From assembly GCA_038503065.1 (NCBI GenBank), contig JBCAMK010000013.1:558001-622000 (forward strand): a stretch of DNA of 64,000 bases, written 5' to 3'. This stretch comes from Paragyromitra xinjiangensis. Taxonomy: Eukaryota; Ascomycota; Pezizomycetes; Pezizales; Discinaceae. Positions 44,919-58,114 of this stretch are shown in pieces. The notes beneath the pieces are model-generated. The model was not told the origin of the DNA, ran no database searches, and was given only the letters and a program-made list of their open reading frames with translations. Position 1 is the first letter of the stretch. The number at the start of each line of letters is the position of its first letter. The translations under genes were made by a program, and so were the position numbers.

Positions 44919-45836
44919 ATGTCACTCCTCAACTTTCCCAACGAGATCCTCCTCGAGATCTCCAAAGACCTTGATTTTCTATCTTCTTTCTCCCTCCTTC
45001 AAGCACATAGTCACTTTCACCTTCTCCTAACTCCACGGGTACTCGATTTCGCAAACGCCAATGAAGGACACGGAATGACAGCGCTCTACCTCGCAGCAGC
45101 ATACAACGACGAAAAGCTGATCAGACTGCTCCTAGAAAAAGGGCCACACGTCGCAATAATTGACGGCGAAAAGGCTCTAGAATCCAACATTGAAGGGTTT
45201 GACCTCGATCACGCCGTGAAGCTGCTGCTGGAGCAGGGCGCCAAAAGCGAAATCTGGAATTTTAATTGCAATACCTCATTGCTCCTCTGGGCACTCAAGT
45301 CATGGCAGGAGGATATCCTACATCTTATACTTAAACACGGAATTAACGTCAACATGAGACGCCGCGAAGGTGCACCAACAGCACTTCACAAAGCGGTGCA
45401 GTTCCACGATGACCACAGCAGGCCTGCAGTTATGCTACTCCTGAAGCATGGGGCTGATGTCAATTGCGTCGATCATTTCAAATGGACACCACTCCATCAT
45501 GCAGCGAATGGAAGTGGTAAAGAGATCATCTCGGCCCTGGTGGAGTATGGGGCTGATCGGTCGATGAAGGATATAAAGGGGCTCACAGCGTTAGATTTGC
45601 TCCGGGGAAATGAGCCTGCAAGCTGGGTGAATTATAAGACGATGGTTAAACTTTTGGATCCAAGTAAGAATTTGGATTCTTGTCTCGATTCTGGAGCCAA
45701 TGGTGGCACGGAATCACGATACGCGAGTGATTTGGCAGGCAGACCTACATCATTTCACACGAGTGTCGATATGGGTGAGCAGCGGGGGTTTTCCCCTCAG
45801 GGGCTTCCCAAACCCGTCTCTAAATTTACACGATAG
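44919..45836 (+). CDS. F-box/ankyrin protein 3
   Basis: A single exon of 305 aa. F-box at about residues 3-42 (LNFPNEILLEISKDLDFLSS). Clear ankyrin repeats follow: MTALYLAAAYNDEKLIRLLL, ALHKAVQFHDDHSRPAVMLL, GADVNCVDHFKWTPLHHAAN, and GADRSMKDIKGLTALDLL. The C-terminal 50 residues are not ankyrin-like and may be less constrained. The NRS-type turn residues and GADVN signatures are better kept than in copy 1. Likely an SCF adaptor, as for its paralogues; targets unknown. Confidence 0.82.
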   Translation: MSLLNFPNEILLEISKDLDFLSSFSLLQAHSHFHLLLTPRVLDFANANEGHGMTALYLAAAYNDEKLIRLLLEKGPHVAIIDGEKALESNIEGFDLDHAVKLLLEQGAKSEIWNFNCNTSLLLWALKSWQEDILHLILKHGINVNMRRREGAPTALHKAVQFHDDHSRPAVMLLLKHGADVNCVDHFKWTPLHHAANGSGKEIISALVEYGADRSMKDIKGLTALDLLRGNEPASWVNYKTMVKLLDPSKNLDSCLDSGANGGTESRYASDLAGRPTSFHTSVDMGEQRGFSPQGLPKPVSKFTR

Positions 45837-46625
45837 CGGACGTTACCGTTACACCACGTTTACCAACGTTCGTGGGGCTGAAGTTGTGTGATTTTCATTG
45901 CGTGTAAATTTCCACCAAGTTAGATATTCTCTGAGATACGCTATGGATTAGTGATATCCCTCGGATTCGAGTCCACGCATAGAATCCCATTACAGTCATC
46001 ACCCTAGACTTGTCCTATCTTCGCAGTTATCGAAGGTAATACAAAACTGTAATTTACGAATACCTCCTCGGCACTGGTACAGTTACGACGAGGCATTTTA
46101 TTGAGGCCCTACGCAAAAGGAAGCAGTGTTATAGTACCGACCGCAGCAGTCTCAAGCTGTAGCTTCCTTTGGCACGCAAAATGTTAAAGTAAACCAATAG
46201 CGCTATCTTTTTTTACCCAAAAACATCACTCACCCCGTTTTGTCTCGTACCCTTCAAAGGACACCGTATCAGACCACAAAACCTTCCAGCCCAAATATCT
46301 GGTTAAATCTCACGGCCATTAACCAGATATGATTTTGGCTTTACATATTCGCGTTTACTCCTCCGCCTCACCATCTATCCGTTAATACACCCTCCCATCA
46401 TTTCCCGACAATAATAATCATGCCAAGTCCTCACCCGTGGCTTAGTCACTTCACCACCCGTCCCACAAACAAAGTGGCTGACCATAAGCGAGCCTCGGCG
46501 GCAGCGCTCGAAATTGTCTGTCGCGCCTTCCTCCCCACCGCGCAATCCCCACCACGCAATCCCCCAACACCCAGCACCGCCGACCCTCCAGACCTAGTCC
46601 CTACATCTCCAAATCCCCTCCAAAC
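45837..46625. other. Intergenic, no gene supported
   Basis: About 790 bases, AT-rich at first, then C-rich near 46,510-46,620 just before the next start codon. Presumed promoter of the HIRIP3-like gene. Confidence 0.4.
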
Positions 46626-48334
46626 ATGGCCAGCGACGACGCCAAAAGCCCGCTAGGCTCCGCCCCCGCATCCAACGCCGACCAAATCACATCAGCTCTC
46701 CGATCCGCTGTACAGAAGCAGTTCAAGCTAGACGGCAACGTTATACCCAGTATCATGCGAGCCCGTGTTGAAGAGGACCTAGATCTTGAGGAAGGATTTC
46801 TCAAAACCGATCCGTACTGGAAGTCGGAGTGCAAGGCTGTCATTAAGGGCGAGTTCGTGAGTTTATGCGTAAATACCTACGAGGGGTTGGGAACTAACGC
46901 GTTATTTTTTTACAGGAATCCCTGACTGAAGCGGCAGAAACAGAAGAAGCACCTCCGCCGAAAAAGAAACCTGCGAAAAAGCCTGTCACGAAAAAAGCTG
47001 CTGCTGCAAAAGCTCCAGCTAAAAGGGCCGCTCCGAAGAAAACAAAGAAGGGCGAGCCCGTCAGCGACAATGAGGCTGCAATTGAGGGGCAGGGAGATGA
47101 AGGTGAAACACCGAAGAAGCCAGCAGCTCGTCGAGGAAAAGCTGCTCCGAAGAAGGCGACCCCTAAGAAAGCGACTACTAAGAGGGGAAGGGCGAAACCT
47201 ACAGTGGAGGAAGAGGAGGACGAAGCTGAAGATACTGTGCCAGTGCCGGCGCCGGTACCAGAACCGCCAGCAGCAGTAAATAGCGATAGCGAATTATCAG
47301 AGGTTGAGGACGAACCACCAAAGAAGCCAGCAAAGAAAGCGCGCACTGCCAAGAACGCAGAATCCAAGAAGCCAACGCCCAGACGGTCAAAAGCAAAACC
47401 TACCGTAAAAGAAGATTCCGACGCTGGTGAAGATGTACCCGAACCAGCACCTGCTGCTGCTGTGGTAGCCAACGATAGTGAACTATCAGATTTTGTCGAC
47501 GAGCTACCCAAGAAGAAACCTAGAAAGCGATCGCTCAGTAATTCAGGGGCCGGCATAAAGTCTGATAGCCCGAAGAAGAAAGCAAAAGTGTCTCCTAAGA
47601 CCTCTCCTAAAGACGAAAAAAGGGAACCGGCGGAAGAACCCCAAGTATTAGAACGCCCATCAACCCCCGCAGCTAATGATGCCGGAAGTGACAGCGAAAT
47701 GTCCGTTGTCCTAGACCCCACTCCTCAAAAAGGTAGATCAAGTACCACCAAAAAAGCGCCCGCCCCCAAGAAAACGAAGAGTCCCAAAGCGCCGCAAGGA
47801 CGGAAATCTAAAATCAAGAAAGCAGATGTAGGTCGTGCTACTATTCTCCTCCTGAACAGTTACTGATGCACCGAGTAGTCGAAAGAAGATACCCCACTAG
47901 ACCCCGAACAAGAGCAACTTAAAACCCTTAAAGCCTGGTTGCTCAAATGCGGTGTACGTTTCATCCTTAACTAGCCTAGACCATCTACTAATCTTCCACA
48001 GATCCGTAAGATCTGGTCCCGCGAGCTCGCAAAATTTGATACCCCTCGTGCGCAAATCGCACACCTTAAATCCCTCCTCACAGAAATTGGCATGACCGGT
48101 CGTTACTCTGCCGAAAAGGCTAAAAAGATTAAAGAAGAGCGAGAACTCCGCGCTGAAGTCGAAGCAGTGCAGCTAGGAGCTGGCGAGTGGGGTCATGATG
48201 AGGAAGCGTCAGGAAAAAGGAAAGTCAGCACAAGATCGATGAGAAATGCGCCAGCTACTAAGGCGGCGGAAAAGAAGGAGATTCGTGGGATGGAGGAGTT
48301 CGCGTTTTTAGATGACCAAAGCGATTCAGATTAA
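46626..48334 (+). CDS. HIRIP3-like Lys-rich nuclear protein
   Basis: Four exons (46626-46856, 46916-47827, 47879-47953, 48002-48334) give 516 aa. The N-terminus (about 20-75: TSALRSAVQKQFKLDGNVIP, ARVEEDLDLEEGFLKTD) resembles a DEK-C-type helical domain. The middle is a long Lys/Ala/Pro-rich and acidic region with three SDSELS-like motifs (SDSELSEVED, NDSELSDFVD, GSDSEMSVVLD) that fit casein kinase 2 sites. The C-terminal block across exons 3-4 (LKTLKAWLLKCGIRKIW, HLKSLLTEIGMTGRYS, EKAKKIKEERELRAEVEAVQ) matches HIRIP3/CHZ-related histone-binding proteins. A nuclear histone-chaperone role is inferred. Exon 3 is only 75 nt; its introns have TTACTGATG and CTACTAAT branch sites. Confidence 0.72.
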
Positions 48335-50695
48335 TTGGCGCACGGTTTTGATGGTATATGGTTTCCTTTTTTCTCGAAAAAAAAAAGAAAAAAAGATAAT
48401 GTTTTGTCTCATGGGGATATTAAGGGCTGATAGGGGGGTCTTGTATTTGTTCTTGGGTCTCTTTTCATAGTCTTGAAGCGTTGCGCTTTTTTATTTCGTC
48501 ATTATGCGGAAGTTTACCTCAGTGCTTGTCCTTATACAAACACGTCGCGATGTTTCTAAAAAGGACACGGGAAAAAAATTAATTAAAGGACCACATTAGA
48601 GGTCCCATGCGCCAGCAAGTGGCTTGCGAGCACCGCGTACTATTCAATCCTTGAGTTACAGCCCGATTTTAATAGTTCGTAACGTTAACTCATCACTACA
48701 TGTACCCAAATCATCTCGATCGTCTTTTAGTCGCCAAAGTCACGCTAGCGACACAAGAACAAACCTACATGTATGCCCACCCAAAGAATAGCTCCCGCAG
48801 TTACCCAAATATTTTACCAAATAAAACAGGGGTAACGCTTAGAACAGTGCGCTATTAAAGTCTTTTGCATACCATAAGACTAGTCATATTCCCAGCCCAT
48901 GCACGCAGCTTACTTTGTACCGTAAACAACCTCCAGTACTACATGTAGTAGTATAGGTTAGGGACAAAACTACTGTAAGACCTAATCACTACATGTAGAG
49001 TGGCTGAGTGAGACTAACTCTTTCGGGAAGTGTTTTAAGAAGGTTTAGGGGTCTCAGGAACTTTTGTGTTTCAAGTACTTGCACGTACCGCGGCCAACGA
49101 TTTTATATCACATTACATCACGCCTTATATCTTCGGACGAAACCGACTCTAAGAGCCTCCAGCTCACTCTAGTCCTTTTCCCGAGATCTCAAATGTTTCA
49201 AATTCCCCGGTACGCAGTACCATTCGATAGCATAAATCTGGGCGCGAACCAAATAACAAGAGAAACGTTTAACCATCCCAAACACTACGCCTACCGCATC
49301 TCCAAGATAAGGCATTATCTGAACCCCCACACGTACAGGAACCCAATGGGGTCTCTCCCTAGACGATGAGCTAGACCCCAAAGTTTAGAAAATTAAGTGA
49401 TATAATATAAGATGTCACTTCTATCGGTTTTGCACTAATCTTTACCGGTTACCAGAAAGAACATTCCATGCATACCCGACGAAACAAAAGGCACACGAAA
49501 CTACATGTATGGGAGAGATGTACAGCATCTGGTAGGACCATTCTAGGGTAAGGGCCGGTGGGCGGGGTTTTGCGAGCGCCACCAATGCTCACCATCAAGG
49601 ACTTCGCCGCGGCCCGAGGGACCAATAAAAGCTTAAAATCCTAGACCCACATTTCTATAGTCCTATCAGATGCTACAGTGGGGATTTGCTGAAGCAATTT
49701 AAACGGTTGATGTGGTATCGATAGGATGGAGTTATACGGGTTGAAATAGTAGAAGTCATGAGAAGTACCTGTGCCACAAAAGCTTGGATATTGGGTAGTT
49801 CTTTTTCAATTAAGTTATCCGAGTCAATAACTGCTAAGAACCTACGGGGAAACGATAAGCATCCTAATTTAAAGTACTCTAAGAGAAAGCGCCCATCAAC
49901 CATCTAGCACCGCGAGAGAGAAAACCCCGTCAATTCGTCACTATAACAAAAGAAGTACTGAGAAGTATATATCCATAACAAAACACCATAACCTCAGACA
50001 AAAGAAACATCACAATCCAACCCTCAGATCCCGTCCCATACTCTAAGCTCTCATCAGCTAACACAGCCCACCAAACCACCCCATGAAACCAGGGTTCAAC
50101 TCCGACCCGCCGCAGCCGCCTTTAGATGCTGATCGGGCCGACAAAGCCAAGGAAAGTCTTTAGTCAGTGATAAGCTTTCCCCAAAATTGGTCTCACTACC
50201 TAACTAAGTCTCAACGAAATACGCTAGGGAGGACCTGCCGCGGTGACATAGCCTAGCAAAAATCTAAGAGAGAGGTAAGAACCGGTTAAATGAGAGAACA
50301 GGCAGCTCAATTCATCGCAGCTATCGAAAGAAATTCTATGAAATAAGCATCGGTATTTAAAAAGGCACTAAGAGCTGGTGCCTAATATGAATAGCCATGC
50401 AGAAGGAAAATAATCAAGATAGTCTAGCCTTTCATTAATCTGGAAATCGTCAAAATTAGGCTTCCGAAACAGCTTGGGATGATCAAGATAGGTGAACCCA
50501 GAGAAAATTTGAGATCGGCGCGAGACGGTAAAAGAAAAGGGTGAGTAGGGTCCTGTAATTCGCCCCAAGTGGTAGGTAATAGCTTCACAGACTCTAGCGG
50601 ATTAGTCACTTAATACCACCTAACATCTCTAGCTCGACTAGTAACGACATACCTTTTTCACACCGCGCTAGTCACGGCAAAACTTAATTTTCAGC
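48335..50695. other. Gene-poor AT-rich stretch with TACATGTA cluster
   Basis: No complete gene. Five TACATGTA palindromes occur at 48,697, 48,766, 48,940, 48,990 and 49,502. Short isolated frames such as MLTIKDFAAARGTNKSLKS at 49,587 and MKPGFNSDPPQPPLDADR at 50,082 are too short to call. Confidence 0.4.
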
Positions 50696-50953
50696 TCACG
50701 CTCCTTTTTTATTGTTCCCTTCTTTTTGTTTCCACTCCTTTTGTTTCCACTCCTTTTGTTTCAACTCCTTCTCCCTCGCCGCCTGTTCCCTCGCCGCCTG
50801 ACACTTGCAGCAGGTTTGGCCCGAGATGTAGATATACCGATGTGTAAAGCAGAACGATTGATGCCTTTTGCACATCCCGTTTGCTACGTTGCAATTACCC
50901 TTGAATTTCATAGGGCAATGATGTTTCGTGCGGCTGTTTGCGTTTGGCATCAT
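50696..50953 (-). CDS. Small Cys/His-rich protein with Lys-rich repeats, 85 aa
   Basis: A single-exon frame of 85 codons. Cysteines and histidines are arranged as in small fungal zinc-binding proteins: HHCPMKFKGNC, NGMCKRHQSFCFTH, then TCCKCQ. The C-terminal third is charged, with a 15-nt unit repeated in tandem (KQKEW, KQKEW, KQKEG) after AAREQAAREKE. No signal peptide. I cannot name the family; the regular Cys/His spacing is the reason to call it. The tandem repeat would vary in number easily. Confidence 0.45.
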   Translation of the reverse strand: MMPNANSRTKHHCPMKFKGNCNVANGMCKRHQSFCFTHRYIYISGQTCCKCQAAREQAAREKELKQKEWKQKEWKQKEGNNKKGA

Positions 50954-53900
50954 AGGAGTGTCTCAGGATGTGTTTATGGGAATGTAGAATCAAAGCAGTT
51001 AACCCCAGTGGTTTGGGAATACCGACAGAAACACGAGAGGAAAAGTCGATTCCGCTGGACTATGGCTAGTAACCGGTTGCTACCTGTACAGCTGTTTAAA
51101 GGGGGAAAAGGCCGGCCGAGTCGGTGCTCCTTTGTGGAAGCGGGGATTTGGCGTTACTACTTATATAAACAATATTGACCAGAAAAGTGAAGAACAAACG
51201 AGCCACAACTTGCTATCGTGGAAGTAAAGCTACGTAGTCTTAAAATCCTACAGACTATGAAATCCCCCCAGCATCGAGGCTGCAACTCACTTCCTTTGCG
51301 CGCGCGTGGTCAATATAAACACAAGTGTATTTTTGTTGAATTCTTAGGGGATGCCTTCTCGAGCTCCCCGTAGAGTAGCCTTAAACCTTGGAGGGCTGCA
51401 CATTCAACCACCGATAGGAGTATCCCAGAATTATCAAGAACCAAATCGCTGATGGATATTTGGGGTGCAGTAATGGTCAAAGGATGTAGGAAACGCTGTC
51501 GCTTACATGGGAAAAACAACTCTTAGATCAACAAATTCACCTTACTCGTGTACTATAGTGTAGCGAACCTGCCAACATGTTATCACGATAACCAGTATTT
51601 TCCCCCGCTATCGTCGTGCACGCGCACACACACTTCACCTAATCATTACAGACCACATGTTTCCAGCTACACCGACACTCCAGTATTACTAGCAGATAGT
51701 GTATCCATCGCCGAAGAGTAGATAGCCCCCTTAGATAAAAAAGAAACTTCTACGATGATTTTTTGATGGTGTGGCTTCTTTGGAGAAGGCCCAGTAATGG
51801 TCCCCTTGCGTTGGGATTTGACTCGCTGTATGCGCTTGAGGTTACTCAATGGAAGCCATGGCGCACGAGTTGATTAACGTGTGCCCTCTCCTCCTTTCGC
51901 TGGCCGCATATGATAGCTGGAAGGAGCCGATATGTTGGAAGGAGTGGAAGCTCATGTCGTGACTCTCAAATGCCTAGGATCCTCATGAGTTGAAGTCTTG
52001 GTTATGCCGGGTACCTGGTAACTGCAGCAAAAAGTGCAATAAAGTGTATATTAATCACATGCCCCCCCAAAAAACATGGATTCCATCAACGTGGACCTTT
52101 TTCAAGCGTTGGGATGAGATGGGGGTCATCTGCTGGGCTCGACCAAGCTATCATAGTGCTGTAGGGTGAATCCAAATTCACCACCGAAACCTTGTCCAGA
52201 CACTCCAGAGTCCTAACTGCAGCTTGAGATCAAGCAAGGCGGGGGATTTACACCAATAATTAACGGTGCGCAAAAGTAATGGAATATACCATAAATAAGG
52301 CTAATCTATGCATGCCTGAGGTCGGACACAATCAAGTTAATAGTTATAGGGACTCAACTCCACCATCCTGCGTCTCCATGTACAGTGCACCACTCTTACA
52401 GCCAATGACTAATTTTTTCTCTTCGTGTCTAGGATACTGTTCTGGGTATTACTCATTTCCCAAATCAGGGGGCTTTTTCTTAACTCTTAGGTACCCCAAT
52501 TTCACTCCCGGTTAGCCGTAGATTTTAATGGAAAAAGAAAACCTGGCTGGCCATGGTTGGCAGTTCTGAGCAGGCATTGTGTTTGACTTGCAAAACTCGA
52601 TATTCAATGCGATGCCCACTATCACGAATCCCAAACTACTCTACTTGCAGTACCTTTAGCTCCCCTGTATTTAAAAACTCGTTGTACTACTCAAATCATA
52701 GCACTCATACTTAGGTAATCCGCCGAAATTCTTCCGATCGGTAGAACATACATGCATTAATTTACATGTGCATAAAAAAAGAAATCAGGTTGAAGCCGTG
52801 AAAATCATAGACACTAGTGTAAGGACTATGTACTCTATATTCCTTCCCCTTCACGCGTTAACGTATGTGTCTACCGCCCAGCACTAGACTGAATCCAAGT
52901 AAATTATCCAGTAGGGTACACCTAAAAAGAAAAAGAGAACGGGATTGAGTGTGAGAAAGGTGGCTGCCTTAGAAACCTTCCCTTATGCGTTAATTGATCA
53001 GGCGAGCAGTTCCCTTTGGCGGCCAACCACTCGGAACACTTCGATCTAGATACTCAGGAGGAATTCGGGGGAGCGGGAACTAATGATGATAACCAATAGG
53101 CTGCTGTAGCAGGGTCTTGCCTGCCGGTATCTCCCGTAGCCAATCAGCCAACGTATGAGGTTTTAGACCCTTGTTACCCTATAGAGACTCCGAATACTCA
53201 ACTTTGGCAAACCAGGTAGCTATGATGAACTTATGCGATTAAGTTAGCCTTATATTATACTAAACCTGACTTTCCAGCCTCAAAGAACACCCCTCTCAAT
53301 CAACCAGAAGTGGCCCGTAAATATAAGTCTGCTGATCCCAGCAGGTAGCAAGACAACCTCTTCCCCCACCAGGAAGCCCAACCAGAGCTAGCTAGCACTT
53401 ACCCGTCTATGAATACTCCGAGGAATCGAATTAATCAGAGTTTCCTCGATAAATCATATAGTTCGATCAATCACGTGGCAAGCTAGCCCAGCTAACCAAG
53501 TTGGGCGTTCAGAACACTAGTCAGTCAGTCTCGCGTCGGTGTAGGCCCTTAGGAAATAATCAAACCAAGGCACGAATTTTTTTTCCTACTATAGTACCAC
53601 CGTACCGATTAGCACCCACCAACAAAGCTAGTTTGTCTTCTAAGTCGAGAATGACCTTATCTACCACAAAATTCTTAAGAGTAGCTAAGATTCCGCATGT
53701 ACCCAATATCAGTTCTACGCTAAGAAATACATCAATCCTGTGACGGGGCCTTGATAAATACCAGGTGACTTTTGCGCTTATTGACCTCAACAGTAAAATC
53801 ATAGGCGTTGGCCTGGTGCTTTTTGCGCCGCGTAACCATGGTTGATTGATTAATTAGTTTATTAATTATTTAAGTACACCCAATCGCTTGGGCTATAGTA

Positions 53901-56900
53901 CTATCGCACCTGATGATGACTATTCTACCAGGAAGACGTACACTTAAGTGGATATTTGGACGTTATAAGCACAAGTCATTACGTAGCCATGGTAAAACCA
54001 ATTACTATACACGGATCTATAACATATGCATGTTTTTGCACTAGCAACAGAAAGAGTACGTGCGTACATAAGGCGTATATATAAAAGTGATGCAAATTTT
54101 TCGCAGCAACGAAATTTCGCGAAAAACTTGTAGAGCTATGTTAAGTAGCATCAGTATGACTAAGTAACATGTGGGGATTGAATAATTTCTAGCATCGAAA
54201 TAAGCATGAAAAGAAAAATCGTGAGTTTCTTTGGTGTTGTGATATCACTTTTGTGCTCCTTACCTACAAATCTGAAAACAGAAGTCTACTGGCGTCTAAA
54301 GTATAAAGTTGGTACAGGCCTCACATCATTTCTATTGTGACCCCATATATATATCGGGTCAGCCTTCTACTCCATCTTCACACCCCAACCCTTAGTACAG
54401 CCTTAGCTGGAAGTTCATGAAAAAAATACATAGTGCCCTACAACCAAGACTGTGACTAGCTTTGACTCAAAAGGTCAACTGCTTACAGCTCACAGCTCAT
54501 AGGGCGTAGAATGGGAAAAAATCGCCTACTAGAATCAGAATGAAGGCTTAGGTCTTTGACCCCAAAACAATTTTCCTATCTTGATCAATCAATTTCCATT
54601 TTTGAAATTTTGCACACGCTCTTTTAACGTTAGCTAACCTATCAGCTAGCAAAGTCATTTCACGTAGCAAATAACCTCATCACCGTTAGCACTTAGCTAT
54701 TAGTTGTATCAACCACTAAAATACTAGCTAGTGCTCTGGGCTGGAACAAACTGAAACAAAAATCGGGCGTAAAGCATAAAACTTGGTCAGGAGGTGATAT
54801 AGATGAGGAGCGATACTTAAGTGGATGTGCATGCGCTTTAGTAGGTTTAATTGTAAAATTCTTAGTATGCACTAGAGAAGAAGAATCCGAGCGCATTCTA
54901 CGGTAGATTACCGCGTACCGTAAGTCCACAAAAACTGATGACTTCACACTCTAACTTACAACTATATAAGCTAGAGTACACAGCTAAAGCGATAAAGGTA
55001 TAAATTATAAAGAATATCTTCAGTTTTCTACTTGTTCCAACCAAGAATCTTGACCTTTGGGCTTGCCTCAGTATCAAGTAAAAAAACTCACAGTTGGGAC
55101 CTCACGCCGCTGCGCAGCGTTCGATCCCTCCTCGCTCGCTCGAGGACTGCTTCGCGGCGGTGTCTTGGGGATTCCCTGGCCGGGAGCCTTTGATATTGGG
55201 TTAGGGTTTGTTAGATCCCTGTTAGGTTAGTTGCTTCCAGAACTCACTAGCTAGACCGAGCAGCCAATCAAAAATCCGCTAGGCTCTTACCACCCCATAA
55301 CCCTCCACTTCGTTCAGGGCAATTGGGTTTAGTTCAAGGTAAGGTCCTCAATTCAGTTTTCCAATAAGAGCTGACGACCTCACCAGCAAAGACGGAACGG
55401 AAGCCCATTTTTTTACTATGTAACATGATGCTTATATATGACCACTACACTACACTATGAACCCTTCCTATTCTTAAAGAAAGTACTGAACTCACTATAA
55501 CCCTACCCTGAATATATAAAAACAATGTTTCTCCATAGCCTAGCCCTGTATATAAAAGCTATAAAACTCATATGATGAAGGCTATGAAGTGATTCTATGA
55601 ACCCTAAGATTAGACCCTTCAGCTGTTCCCGGAAGTAAGACCATACATACATGTATATAACCTTAACTTGAATAACCACATTCCCAAACATCTTACCTAA
55701 ACATTCAATACGTTAATTGAACATTGTAAGTATCTATTAACTAACCCCATACCTACCACATTTATTCCACCTCCTGGTATCAGACCTGTTTTTGGTGTCA
55801 CTAGAGATGTCTCACAGCCACTGCATTGCCTCCACCCCCAGACCGGTACCAGTAACTCATCCGTTGGATTATATTAGAACTATGCAAACCCTAAGAAGAG
55901 ACAGAGGGCTGGCGTAGAGAGTAAACCGCATGACATTTTGTGGACAGATTCTTTTTTGATCATAATTTCATCGGCCCCTGGGTACAAAAATACCGCATGC
56001 AATAACAGTTATGGCGTGAATAATTTCCCGAGACATCCACTTTCGGGATGCGGATTCGTCCCAGACCTCTCTTATCCATGTGTAACAGCCACTCTGAACC
56101 TCAGAAAATTACCCTTAATTGTTTCAATTAATGTAATTAGGTCGCGATTTATTGACGGCTAGAGGTCCGGCCGGTGGCGATACGAATAGGATTTCATCCC
56201 GGGATACGCAAAAGCCCAGGAACTGTGAGGTGAAGACGGTATCCTCGATGCAATACCTTCTTTATGTTATGCCTGAACCGGCGCCACTTAGTTTTTTTAG
56301 CTATTAGGGTATGCAGCCGCCGGATAGACAATCGTCCCTGGACAGATACTCAACACTAACTACGCTTGACACTGGACAGGTATCTATTCCAATTAGTACA
56401 GGATAACCGCCTACCCAACCGCACCGGCTCTCAAAAGTGTTTAACGGATATCTGCATGTTCGCAGGAGGTTTAGGTTTCATAGCCACCCCTTTAAGTTAG
56501 ATCAACTTCCTTGAGGAATCAAAGCTGCCCCAACTCAAACCATAAATATCTTCCTTCAGCCATCGCAATCATTCAGAGCATAGTTGTTTGGAGAACGGTT
56601 TGGGTTTATGTTCACCTATAGCTACGTCCTAATCCATTCAACAACCCATGACTACATATTGCAATATAATGCAGCATTTATCCTCATGACCAGGGTGATA
56701 GCAACTTCTACTTCCACCTAGCATGCAGTATTTTTTTTTAGCGTAGCAGCTTAAGCAAAGCATGTGAGATCGATGCATCATTTATTCTTCAGGGATAGTC
56801 ACTACGGTTCTATTAGGCATGCTGTTGCTATATGATTGTAACTATAACAATGGGATGACATATATATTCGTATATATATTCACTGAGGGACTGTGGAATT

Positions 56901-58114
56901 CAATAGATCCAATTAGTCCAAAGGACTCCAGTCGGAGGCTTCTAGAAGTCATCTCATGCTCTGCTAGCGAGTTTCCTTAAAAAAATCGCAGCACTTCATG
57001 CATCTAACTATTGTAATTGCTTATATGCTACAGTCTTTCGTACAGCATAACAGTTACTTATTCACTCAGTTCTATTCTCCTTATGTGCGTTGTTTAAAAA
57101 ATTATGCTCACTAGCCTGTATACATCCCTTAGAAATTAGGTTATCTTTTACTCAGTAAACCCAGTCCCACCGCCATTAGTTGAATATCGCGGGATAGCAG
57201 ATCTAGCTAGCAGATCTAGAGGGTAATTCCGGTTAAGAAGGGACTAGCGCATTATGTACTCAGGTGGATACTCCTCACCCACATCTTCGACTCGAGCCAA
57301 CTCATTGCCTACTAGTATCAGTATGATGTAACCCCACAGCCCCAGACATTGATTGCTGAAATCTTTGCTGTGGGTCTAGCTAGCTTTCTGCTAACCCTTA
57401 GTTAGAAATAGTAACATTAGAATCTATCCATGCGCCTCAAACCACTTTTTTTCTTTTATCATAGTTTTGTTGATTTCTGGGCACAGAGTATCGCATGAAC
57501 AGATCAAGCCCAGGCCACCCTATTTGCTCCAATCGAAAGATATAGTTTTGACGATGCCAGTTCCAGTATCAGCCAGCAAAGTATGCTATGAGCTGTAGAA
57601 AAAGCATGTGTGTTTACCTACCAGCGCAAGAACCAATTCCACTAAAATTATATCGTTCCAATCTTTGTGAGGGTGGATGGGCGTTGGTCTCGTGCCTAGC
57701 CTCTAACACATAGCTTGTCGCATACCATAGGCAATGAACTTGCTACAGTCGCTCTTGGGGTCGCAACGAACGAGGGTTACAGCAATATAGATTTCTAGTT
57801 CCAAGCCTCATTCCTCGTTACCCTACATTCAAAATGCAGCTTTGCGAGTTACTTTCGTCAAAGCCCCAGTTTCGTCGTGGCCCCAGGAGCGATTGTAACT
57901 ATTCTGAGACCTAGGCCTAGACTCATAAAGCCCTTCGGATCCCCCACTCTAGAATCCCGCATCTATCCCAGGAAACAGGATCACTTTACTACACTGCGTG
58001 TCGAAAATCTTACTTGTTTGTGCCCCCTGCAGCATATAGCTAGTAAATAAAATAATACTCCTCGCCAAGGGATCAGCTAACATCTATTAGAACTGCTTAA
58101 GAGCAGCAGTTATT
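50954..58114. other. Seven kilobases without a supported gene
   Basis: AT-rich sequence with scattered short frames that show no splice signals, domains or codon bias. A GC-rich island with self-complementary pieces (CGCCGCTGCGCAGCG, then CTCGCTCGCTCGAG) lies at about 55,100-55,160. One TACATGTA lies at 55,648. It may be old degraded repeats; no element ends could be defined. Confidence 0.4.

Noticed and set aside
46894..47721. 275-codon minus-strand frame opposite the HIRIP3-like gene
   Set aside because: It is an Ala/Ser/Phe-rich shadow of Lys/Ala/Pro codons; the plus-strand gene has splice sites and conserved ends.
55100..55160. GTTCGATCCC, resembling a tRNA B box
   Set aside because: The bases flanking the loop do not pair, and no A box lies at the right distance upstream.
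55194..55240. GTTAGGGTTTGTTAG, resembling telomeric repeats
   Set aside because: Only isolated, irregular copies; not a telomere tract.
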